A stretch of DNA of 64,000 nt from Paramarasmius palmivorus (taxonomy: Eukaryota; Basidiomycota; Agaricomycetes; Agaricales; Marasmiaceae): assembly GCA_037176845.1 (NCBI GenBank), contig JAYKXP010000084.1, positions 62,001 through 126,000 of the forward strand. The letters are read 5' to 3'. The notes under the pieces were generated by a model. That model worked only from the letters and a program-made list of their open reading frames with translations. It was not told where the DNA came from and made no database searches. The position numbers and the translations under genes were made by a program. Below, in pieces: positions 46,975 through 55,863 of this stretch. Numbering within the stretch: the first letter of the stretch is position 1; every line of letters starts with the position of its first letter.

Positions 46975-48079
46975 ATGTCCGACTCCTCACCTGTCCTCGC
47001 AAGTGCGCCTGGCGAATGCTGCCTGAAAGGCTTCGTTCATCGAGGAGACCCTAAAGGCGACATTATCAAGATCGCTGGTCTCGATACTTATCGCGCAAGG
47101 CCAGAGTCTCTCTCGGATGAGAAAACGAATTATCATGTACTTCCCGGATGTCTGGGGTATCAATGGGTCATTTCCAGTTCAATGGAAAGCTCTTGATGGA
47201 TTATTTCGCGTCTCAAGGTACGTTCTCTGGTGCATTTGGTCGCGAAGTTGGTCTGACCGTCATGTCAGGATTCCTGGTACTTGGGGTGGACTACTTCAGG
47301 GCGTGCGTGATTCCAACTCAAGAAACTCCATGCGAATGACCTCTCGACAGGATTACGTTCAGAATCACAGGAAGGACCGAAACGACACTACTACTGAGCC
47401 TGGTTTCGATTATGAAGCATGGAAGAAGAAACACATTGCCTTCGCGAATGAGCATGTGCCGATTTGGATGGATGCAGTGGCAAAGGAATTCGGTTTGTCG
47501 TAATTCAAGCATCTTATGCTCCCTCAGCTGATGTTCTTTCCTTGATTCAGGTAGTGAAGATACCAAGTACGCCGCTGTTGGTGAGAAAGTCGTCTATAGA
47601 TATCTTCCGAGTCCTCAAGCTCAAGCATTGTAGGTTACTGCTTTGGAGCGCCGTATGTGATGAACGCGCTTGCCGGCCCGCTCGTATCAGCTGGAGCATT
47701 TGGTCACCCAGCTTTCTTCACGAGAGTCACTTTGAGAGATCTGCTAGTCAGTTACGGTTTCTGAGAATCTCAATTATATGGGACTCAATCGGTTATAGAG
47801 CCGTTATTTTTATCGTGCGCGGAAACGGACCACACATTCCCAGATGCTGCAAGACATCGTGCCGAAGAGATTCTGAAGAGTAGGAAGCAAGTCTACCACT
47901 TCCAATTGTTCTCTGGAGTTGAGCATGGGTTCGCCTTGCGAGGGAACATGGATGACCCTTACGAACGTGAGTGTGTCAGCTATCCCAGTCCTGCATGCTA
48001 ATTTAGACAACACCTAGGCTGGGTTAAGGAAGAAAGCGCGGCAGCGATTATAAGATGGTTCAAATTCTTCCTTAAATGA
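46975..48079 (+). CDS. Dienelactone hydrolase family protein, apparent frameshifts
   Basis: An alpha/beta hydrolase of the dienelactone hydrolase family. It starts MSDSSPVLASAPGECCLKGF and contains MYFPDVWGI, LLMDYFASQGFLVLGVDYFR, the nucleophile elbow AVGYCFGAPYVMNA (Cys as nucleophile), SAGAFGHPAFL, the segment with the catalytic Asp (AETDHTFPDAARH) and the His motif FSGVEHGFALRGNMDD. It ends IIRWFKFFLK at 48079. The triad Cys-Asp-His is complete. The frame changes twice within one exon: about 47129-47132 (one T too many would explain it) and at the GGG 47165-47167 (one G too many), while amino acids remain conserved. This looks more like sequence error than decay. The substrate is unknown. 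Confidence 0.82.
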
Positions 48080-48236
48080 AAGCGACGCGTGTTCGCATGG
48101 AAATGGGCGCCAATGGGCGCCTACCGCGGCACTGGGGAGTCCTCCCAAGGCTAAAAGTCTTGAACAACTCTACTAGGACAGTCTTGGATAAAATTAAGTT
48201 CGTATTGTACACTATGGATACTGCATCATGAAACTA

Positions 48237-49215
48237 TTATGCCACCGCGATCCTCCATCTCGTTCCAGTAGAACACTTATGAACGTTTAACGATTTCTCA
48301 CTCGAGAAAAACCCTCTACACTTGTCGCATACCCACTTCGTCTCTAATCCATGCTTCGATACTTCGTGCCTAAATCTATCATGCTGGCGCGAAAATTGCT
48401 CCGAGCAACCCATCGTACATGGTAGCTTTCGTTTAGGTTTCTTTGAACGAGAGCGCGTACGTTCTGGTCCAGGCCCTGGTGAAGAAACCGAAGGTGAATC
48501 TAATTGATCATAGTCAACTGGGTTCGAAGGAGAGGAGGTTGAGGACGACGATGCTATAGGTAGGATGTCTGATTGCGGTGTAAATATCTGGGTGGTTGAA
48601 GATGAAGAAAACGAGAGGTGTTCAGGTTCTGGGATAAGAGGGTAAGGTAGCGTCGGTATTGGTTGATTCGCGTTAGTGCCTACACTAGGGCTGAGCATCG
48701 GCTAAGGGTACGTATGAACTAGAAGCTCACCTATTGGAACATTCGGCGGCTCAGCCGGCGGTAATATTGTAGTATCCTGCTCTAAGTGGGTCTCGAATGG
48801 CGCTCCAAACAACATCAGCGCGTTGGAATCCGGTATCTCTGACGGAAACGTTGAAAAGTCGAGGGGGTCTGGGGGCTGTGGATTCGTAACAAGCGGATTG
48901 AAGTCTGGCAATTCCAGGAAACATTCCTGAGTTCCTGAACGGTATTTTGTCTGCAATTCTATGCATACCTTGTGACCCATTGTCCTGATACTCGCCATTC
49001 TCTTCTTCGAAAATAGTCTTCATTTGCAACGACCAGCACCCATTCTCATTCGTCCGCTCGAAGTTGATATAGATTCCACTTGGTGGCTTTGCGCTCGGTT
49101 CTGACGAGGAGGTCGATGCTCTCATCGTCAGCGATAGTACCGGTAGACCCGACTTGTTCAGGTGAGCAAATACTCGTAATCGCGAGATATCTTCAATTGG
49201 AAGAGTTAAGGACAT
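48237..49215 (-). CDS. Small C2H2 zinc-finger protein, probable transcription factor
   Basis: A protein of about 280 residues from ATG 49215 in about three exons. The N-terminal half (MSLTLPIEDISRLRVFAHL) is unrecognised. The middle is Ser/Pro-rich, followed by a basic patch (RSRSKKPKRKLPC). Two zinc-finger-like units close the protein: CTMGCSEQFSRQHDRFRHEV with KH following, and CDKCRGFFSSEKSLNVHKC, in which the last ligand is Cys. The finger pair near the C-terminus after a basic segment is a common fungal regulator layout. It lies directly beside the UstYa/precursor group and could be its regulator, but this is only positional inference. Confidence 0.65.
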
Positions 49216-49575
49216 GGTGGTCGATGATTAACGTGTGTTGATCAACGTTGGTAATGCCCGTCGGCTGCGTTCCGACGAGGCACGATCCAGCACAAATGCA
49301 GCTGATTGCTTTATCCGTCAACAGGTCGGTCAAGGGTAACGGGGCAACTCACTGTAGATCCATCAGGTCTCCAAGGATACCACATATTACCAGCTCCAAA
49401 TCAACATCAATATTGTTGCGGTCAGAGAGACAAAGGTGACAACACCGGAAACGAGTGGGTTACTGCGATGTGAGTGGGTTAATGTCAACGACCGTGGGAG
49501 ACCAGAGCTCAAGCGCTCAGACTGTGCATAACGCGACTGCTAGTTACATTGATCACTCGACATACAGCTGAAGCT
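49216..49575. other. Intergenic, no gene seen
   Basis: About 360 bp between the C2H2 gene start and the end of the first UstYa gene. No conserved reading frame. Confidence 0.5.
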
Positions 49576-50554
49576 CTAGAGACCTATGAGTAATAATCGG
49601 GATTCTATCCCATCGTCCTTCATCCTGATGGTTGCGTCGTACTCATTGACCAAGGCATGCTCCAATCCCCATTGATGAAGTTTCTCAAAGTTGCGGCAAG
49701 TATGAGCAATATCGCCTTGGAATTTGTTCTTCTGCTCTTCTTCTTCCCATTGCCATCTGTCGTAAAACATCAGTGCGAGGCGAAAGAGAACCCTAGGAAA
49801 GATACTACATACACAATGACGCTGGTATCACCCGCGCACATTAACGACTGTCGTAGCCAGTCAACACAATGGTCCATATGTGCGGCATTTTCGCCGACGT
49901 TCATGGCCATGTGAGTGTAGTAGTCGGAATGGAGCGTTTGCGAATCATGTTCTATGAGGGATAGTTAGAGGGAAGATTCATCGTAAGTAGGACATGAGCG
50001 CTAGAGACCAACCAGACAGTGTAGGTTGTGGAATACATCGAAGTTCCACAATGTAGTGCTCCTCGTCACCGGGAATTGGCAGTGTCTTGTTCGGTAGGAG
50101 AGCAGCCTGGGATTTTGGGATGCGTGAAATACCGACTGTAAACGAACCTGATCAGCAAAAGAAAGCTGGAGAGACGAGAGGGACCTACAGTTGTACAAAT
50201 TCTCCCAGTGGGCATCCAGCTCATCGGAAGGCGGGATGTGGAAGTTCTTGTCACCGCCAATGGCAAACTTGGTGACATGGTACTCGATTGCGTCCTGAGC
50301 GGGTGCTGCAACAGCTCAGTGACTATGTATCGTGATCTAGCGAAGAGCTTACAGTAAACGAGCGCTGGTGGTGGATACTTGTGCCCAGCTCGGTGACTGG
50401 CCCAGATCCAAAGCAACGCCAATGTTTCGACGATGACGACGAAATGAAGCAAGCGTCGAGAAAGCGATCTAGTCTGCTTTGGAGCAGGCTCTGCATATTC
50501 AGAGTCAGGATCGGGTGCGAGACGTTGATAGTTGGTCTTCCAGTTCTTGAACAT
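49576..50554 (-). CDS. UstYa-family (DUF3328) oxidase, copy 1, apparently frameshifted
   Basis: Type II membrane protein of the UstYa/DUF3328 family. Relatives UstYa/UstYb carry out oxidative cyclisation of ribosomal peptides in ustiloxin-type (dikaritin) pathways and depend on two HxxHC motifs. ATG 50554 gives a cytoplasmic tail, then one membrane segment (LLHFVVIVETLALLWIW). Later parts are IEYHVTKFAIGGDKNFHIP, the first HxxHC motif DVFHNLHCL, the second in AAHMDHCVDWLRQSLMC, and the end WEEEEQKNKFQGDIAHTCRN. Compared with copy 2, one base is extra at about 50041-50043 (just before DVFHNLHC) and one is missing near 49921-49927. Either it is a pseudogene or the sequence has errors. All conserved residues remain. 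Confidence 0.8.
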
Positions 50555-50625
50555 AGTGAGGGGTCGCTCTGAAGGTATCTGGGGTACTTTTTGAAAGATA
50601 TAACTTGTTCTTGAGAACTCCAGAC

Positions 50626-51453
50626 TCAGAGGAATAGTTCTATGAGCAAAATGGGGAAGGCCGCCTGTAAAGACAGTTTTACTAGTTGCGAAGTAAATGA
50701 TTGTTCCATCCTGCGCGGAAAGTCAAGGAGACGTGTACCTCTCCTATCAGAACCGGGAGAAAGTTCATTTCTTGGAGAGGTTGCTTGACTGTCCTTGACT
50801 GTTCGTACACCGACCCTGAGCTTCTGGCGTAGTTCTGCTTGTCCTGTCGCCATAATTTCGCGATGTTCGGTGCTGGCGTTCCGCAAATGAATTCGATCGT
50901 GTCAAAACAGCGTTGAACGTGGAACTCTGGGTCGGCGCGAATCATTCTGTTGTTGTGAGCTGTCGAACGCAGGGACGAGGCGAATAAAGGTGGAGCGATG
51001 TTCGTAGTTTGCGATGAGGCGTGACCAAGAGGTTTTCTGAGCAGAAGGTTGATGGTGCCTTCTAGTTAATCAGTCAGGAAGGTGTCATTCAATACCACTA
51101 TCAATCACGTACCATATCAGTTGCCTGGAAGAACAATTCAGTTCAAGTGCCTGCTGATGATGAAGGTAGGAATTATTGATGTGAAAACGTGAAAACATTG
51201 GGAAAACATACTGCCTTTGCAAAGAAAACGGGGTTAGCTTGAGCAAATACATCCTTTCTGAGGTTCAATCCGTTGAACAGGAACCAAGTAACAAGGGACT
51301 ATGAGAATTTTGGGGGTCGAGATTCAGCACAGAGTCAGCGAGAGCATGCACCAGAGGAATACTAGGTGGTTGGAGGTCAAGGCGGTTTAGCGGAATACCT
51401 CGGCCCGTTCCACTCTGTGTACAGTTCTCACGCTCCTTCTCCTCTGCGGCCAT
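50626..51453 (-). pseudogene. Unrecognised gene between the two UstYa genes, frames broken
   Basis: Coding-like sequence that I cannot assign. From ATG 51453 it reads MAAEEKERENCTQSGTGRGI and on to LNLDPQNSHSP, then continues in another frame as LVTWFLFNGLNLRKDVFAQA with NPVFFAKA. One more C in the CCC run near 51294-51297 would join the two. After probable introns (donor near 51211, donor GTACGT near 51112), text such as SRLIANYEHRSTFIRLVPAF and FHVQRCFDTIEFICGTPAPN appears in different frames. No catalytic motif is evident. It lies between two candidate peptide-modifying genes on the same strand, so a pathway role is possible. It could be an intact gene disguised by indels. Confidence 0.4.
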
Positions 51454-51609
51454 GGCCAGCGAAAAAAATTTGTAGCTATCTCAGTCTGTGTCCTCGATGA
51501 CAAACCAACAACGATACCCTAGTTCAACACTTGAAAAGAGACAGAGAAATGTCATCTTTGGATCACCGAAGCTGGAATAATTCACAAATTTTCTGAATTC
51601 TACGGTACT

Positions 51610-52628
51610 TTACAAGTCGTTCGCATGGAGTACAGGGATAACGATATCATCTTTCAGGTGCACATTAGGATTGAATTGGCCTGGTAGCTGGCGCTCTTTT
51701 GCCCAGTCTTGGATTTTTTCAAAGTTTCGGCAGGTATGTGCGATGTCACCTTTCACGATAGAGCTGTTGATCCAATCTTCCCATTGCCAGCTGTTTCTAA
51801 ACGGTCAGAAAGCTACCTAGAACGAAGAAATTATCTTTCACGTACACAATAACACTCGTATCGGCATGGCACATAATCGACTGTCGGATCCAGTCGATAC
51901 AATGACTAACGTGCTGAGCGGATTTTTCATTGGCCGTGGTATTCCATTCGGGATAGTAGGCAGGATCCAAAGCCTTTCGAACCATATTCTACGAAAGCGC
52001 GATAAGCGGAAGGAAACCAAGGCCGAACTCGAAAAGGAAACCGACCAAGCAGTGCAAATTGTGGAAGACATCGAGCTCTGCAATGTAGTACTCTTCGTCG
52101 CCAGGGATCGGCTGGGTCTTGTTGGGGAGCCTGGCAGCCTGATTCTTGGTGATTCGGGATATTCCGACTTGTGTTTGGGTGAGCTCCGATTCTCATTTAG
52201 TCGCAAGGGCGTTACTTACAACCGTATAGCTCCTCCCAAGCATCGTCGAGTGCCGGAGAAGAAGGGATTTGGAACGGAGATAGGTCTCCAGGGAAGCCTA
52301 CGTGGAAAACCTTGATCTGAGGCTCCACTACGTCCAAGGCCGGTGCTACGAGGGATAGATTAGAGGCAAGAAAGTCACACGTCAGGATATACGTACAATA
52401 CAGGACACGAGAGCATACATCATCTGAGGGCACTTTCTTCACGACGAAGAACATGAGTCCCAGTACTAGCAGAAGTGACTGAACCACCACGACATAGACA
52501 AGACACCGGTAAGGTGGCGCGTATCTCTTCGCTGTAGCTATTTCGGCTGATTGCTGCTTCAGCTCTGCGGTATCACCCTCTTCGAGGGCTTCGTCGTCCA
52601 TGAGGGGGCGGTACTCTTCTTTGGCCAT
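51610..52628 (-). CDS. UstYa-family (DUF3328) oxidase, copy 2
   Basis: The intact member of the pair. ATG 52628 (MAKEEYRPLMDDEALEEGDT) is preferred over an upstream TTG. A single membrane segment lies near residues 42-63 (CLVYVVVVQSLLLVLGLMFF), so the catalytic part faces the secretory lumen. Downstream are KVFHVGFPGDLSPFQIPSSP, DDAWEELYG, VGISRITKNQAARLP, EEYYIAELDVFHNLHCLNMV with the first HxxHC, and AQHVSHCIDWIRQSIMC with the second, then WQWEDWINSSIVKGDIAHTC and VIPVLHANDL. UstYa proteins install C-O or C-C crosslinks on peptides. It starts 1.18 kb from the divergently transcribed repeat-precursor gene, which makes that product its likely substrate. Confidence 0.88.
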
Positions 52629-53732
52629 ATCGAGGAAGTTGGGAGGAAACAAAAATCCAGAACTGTCCTTGAAAATCCTCAGAGGATGTATTTGAGACTA
52701 TTTTGCTCTCTGAAAGGTACGCCAATACTTGGTTTGGAACCTCACAACTTACTGATGGCCTGATCGATGACAGCGGATCTATCAAGTGAATTTATGACAT
52801 TCTTCCTTATGACCGATTTTACCCTTCTCCGTCTTGTTCGTATTCAAGGACATGTTTTGACTTGGACAATGCGCAATGACGACTGGGCATGGTGTAGTTT
52901 TTGCATCAATTTTGTGACTAGGTCTCCGATACTGGTGCCTCTCATCGGAATGTTCTTCGGATGCCTCTAAACTCCGCTGCAGCGTACCTTCGAGGCGTGA
53001 TTGAGGCAGATACAACCATAGTTTCTTTTGGGAGTCAGGGAATGAATTTCCGATACTTCCGATCTTGCTGACTATCAGAAGGCCTCGTGCTTTGTGGCAG
53101 GCAATCGCAAGAGCGTGATAGATGGGATTTATTGTGAGTCAATTCTAAAAGCGGTCCGCCGGATTATTTCTCGGTATATTGCTGATACTTGTCTTTGCAT
53201 AGCCGATCATTCAAGCTTCCCGAAGTCGAAACTTACTAGGGTAGTGGTTCAAAAAAGTCGCGCTCACAGCTCACGCTGTCAGTAACGCGCGCTGCATAGA
53301 TCGTACAATGGGTCGTTCTTCTAGCCAAAGGCAATGTCCGAACTCAAGCCTACTCAAGCTTTTAGCAGACGTGCTGAGGCTGTTTTCCTATTCGCAAAGT
53401 ATAACTTCGTGATCGTACCTCAACTACTGACCAAAAATGATTTTGTCATCCAGGGGGCTCGAAGCCACGCTTGAAGATATCCTTCCTTCCGATCAGGTAA
53501 GTCTAATGTTCCTCCCCCGTACAAGGCAAACATAGCTGATTCCCGGTTGTCATGGATGATAGAAAATGATTGTACCTATACACTCGAAACCGCATGCTTC
53601 TCTTTTTCGTGGTCACGACTGGCGTGAGCTGACGCGTAGATGATGAACGCTATCCCCGGAGAGGTTTCAATAACTTTGAACTTGAACGAGGACGAAGTAG
53701 TGAACCTGGTGTGTACAGTCATCTTGCGATCC
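52629..53732. other. Divergent intergenic region, UstYa copy 2 / peptide precursor
   Basis: About 1.1 kb with no recognisable gene; short frames on both strands look random. It should contain the promoters of both the oxidase and the precursor, and is the place to look for shared regulator sites. Confidence 0.5.
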
Positions 53733-53739
53733 TATAAAA
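53733..53739 (+). promoter_or_regulatory. Putative TATA box of the precursor gene
   Basis: TATAAAA 70-76 bp upstream of the precursor ATG. Sequence between it and the ATG is pyrimidine-rich near 53778-53800, as in strongly expressed fungal genes. Confidence 0.6.
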
Positions 53740-53808
53740 TGGCTCACATTCCCATCAGAGAAGTCAGAGTCACTCGATTCTTTTCTCTTTCCAGTCTTCT
53801 CGTTCAAG

Positions 53809-55777
53809 ATGTTCAACCTCAAGTTCTTCGCATTGTTCAGCCTTGTTTTGGCTGCAGTTGTGTCTGCTGCACCAGCCGTCGTCGTACGTGGCAACATGGC
53901 ACGTCATCCTATACGTCGTGACTAACGATACTTATAGGACTCCGACAACAAAGACTGGCACATTGGTAGCCAAGAGGCCGAAAGGCGCGCTCTCGTGGTA
54001 CGTCGGTGCCTCCGACGATCGTCCATTGCTCACGACTCCTCAGGATCCGGATAACAATAGCTGGCACATCGGGGGACGTACTGTTGCCACCGCCGCTGCT
54101 GTGTGTACTTTCGTCTGCTTCACCCTTCATCTTCATATCTAACATTTTCTAGGTTGATGCCGGTAACGATCATTGGACTATTAAACAACAGAGAAGGGCC
54201 GTTGCTACTGCCGCTGTATGTCCTTATCTTATGCTCGTCGCATCTCTCTTTCACTAATGATCCTCTCGCAGGTTGATGCCAACAATGACCACTGGACCAT
54301 TCAGCAGCAGAGGAGGGCTGTTGCGACTGGTGCTGCTGCTGTAAGCACTTGATTTTTCGTGGATCCCAGCCGTCTGACTGAAATACTTTTACCGCAACAG
54401 GTCGACCCTAACAACGACCACTGGACCATAGGAAAGGCGGTCCCGACAGCCGTAAGCTATTGCAGTAATTTTTCCCCTTATGCTCTGTTGACCGTCCGTC
54501 AAAGGCGTATGTTGATTCCAGCAACTCAAAGTGGACTATCAAGCAAGAAGAGGCAAGAGCCGTGGAAACTGGTGCTGTAAGTCAGAGGTTTCTGTTGAAT
54601 CGAACCTTTCTTGATCATACGTCCGATAGGTCGATGCAGGCAACACCAATTGGACCATCAAGCAGCAACGGAGAGCCGCTGAAACTACCGCCGCTGTGAG
54701 CCATTACCAACCTTCACGTGTATGAGTCGATCTCATACGTATTTCTAGGTTGACGCTAACAACAATAGCTGGACAATTAAAGAGCAGCGACGAGCGGTTC
54801 CAACTGCAGCTGCTGAATCAGTCGATGCTGACAACGACGGTTGGTCAATCGGAAAGCAAAATAAGCGCGCCCTCGTGGTAAATTTCTATCATGCGATAAT
54901 CAAACATACATGTTCTGATATAATTACAGGATCCCAATAACAACACCTGGACTATACACCGCCGTGCAGCCCCTACTGCCGCTGCTGTAGGATATGAATT
55001 GTCGATCTTATCTGTTTCTAATCGTGTTCCTAGGCTGTGGATCCCAACAACGATCACTGGACTATTGGTGGCCGAGCTGCTCCTACTGCCGCAGTAAGCC
55101 TCTTTTTGCACTAGAAGAAACACGCTCATGACCACTCCAGGCCGAATCGGTGGATGCTGATAATGACGGGTGGTCAATCGGAAAGCAGAATAAACGTGAC
55201 GTAGTTGACGCCGATAACAAGAGCTGGACCATTCACCAAGAGGCCGCCCGTGCCGAAGCAACAGCCGCTGTAAGAACCCTGTTACCTTTCACGCTGCAAA
55301 AGTGTTCATCGAAATCTCCAGGCTGAAGTTGATGCCAACAACGATAATTGGTCCATTGGAAAGCAGAACAAGCGCGCAGAGGTTGATGCCGACAACACGA
55401 GCTGGACCATTCACCGAGCCCGCGCTTTGCCGACTGCTGTGGTATGTCGCGCTCCCATCTCATGTTGAACTTGTGTGATCTGAACGTTTTCAGGTCGATG
55501 CTAATAATGACAAATGGGTCATCGGCAACAAGCGTGCAGTCGACTCCGATAATACTAACTGGACTATTAAACAAGAAGCTGCTCGTGCTCTCCCTACTGT
55601 GGCCGTAAGATATCCTTTCTTACTTGCAGTATGTGACTAATAGAGGGCCAGGTTGATGCTAACAACGACGGTTGGTCTATTGGTGGTGGAAAGAACCCTG
55701 CCAAAGTGGAGCGTGCCACTGTGGGTCACCTTCATTCGTTGATATCTGAACTTGGACCCTGATGTCTTTTATAGTAA
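53809..55777 (+). CDS. Secreted multi-repeat peptide precursor (dikaritin/KEP-like RiPP precursor)
   Basis: Fifteen exons, 396 residues. Exon 1 (MFNLKFFALFSLVLAAVVSA) is a signal peptide. Exons 2-15 (53938-53997, 54044-54100, 54153-54215, 54272-54340, 54401-54451, 54505-54576, 54630-54695, 54749-54877, 54930-54986, 55034-55093, 55141-55269, 55322-55441, 55494-55604, 55652-55720) carry 18 nonapeptides D-x-x-N-x-x-W-[T/S/H/V]-I, for example VDANNDHWTI and VDADNDGWSI. Most are followed by KQQRR, GKQNKR, HRR or similar, and preceded by AVATAA- or APTAAA-type spacers. Dibasic sites fit Kex2; the X-Ala/X-Pro spacers fit a Ste13-type dipeptidase. All exons are multiples of three. The last exon splices to TAA at 55775; if unspliced it ends at TGA 55760. 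UstYa oxidases lie alongside. No Cys occurs, and only one Tyr (in exon 7). The product is inferred, not known. Confidence 0.85.
53938..55720 (+). repeat. Intragenic repeat array: 18 core-peptide units
   Basis: Units in order: DSDNKDWHI, DPDNNSWHI, DAGNDHWTI, DANNDHWTI, DPNNDHWTI, DSSNSKWTI, DAGNTNWTI, DANNNSWTI, DADNDGWSI, DPNNNTWTI, DPNNDHWTI, DADNDGWSI, DADNKSWTI, DANNDNWSI, DADNTSWTI, DANNDKWVI, DSDNTNWTI, DANNDGWSI. Positions 1 (Asp), 4 (Asn), 7 (Trp) and 9 (Ile) are invariant. Ten exons hold one unit each and four (9, 12, 13, 14) hold two. Confidence 0.92.
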
Positions 55778-55863
55778 CTCGTTTGACCAAAGAATGAATT
55801 TAGCCGTATGCAAGAGGGTTTTATACGATGTACCTATATACAGTTCTTCAATTTCCATCTCCA

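Noticed and set aside
54845..55574. Long antisense frames across the precursor gene
   Set aside because: Mirror images of the repetitive coding strand; they cross introns and lack any family resemblance.
53938..55720. CRISPR-like regular repeat spacing
   Set aside because: Spacing is due to repeat-coding exons and short introns in a fungal gene; DNA repeats are degenerate and there are no cas genes.
53809..55777. Repeat protein as a mating pheromone precursor
   Set aside because: Basidiomycete pheromones are short, farnesylated CaaX peptides; this precursor has a signal peptide, no Cys and Kex2-type repeats. An alpha-factor-like role is not excluded but has no precedent I know of in this phylum.
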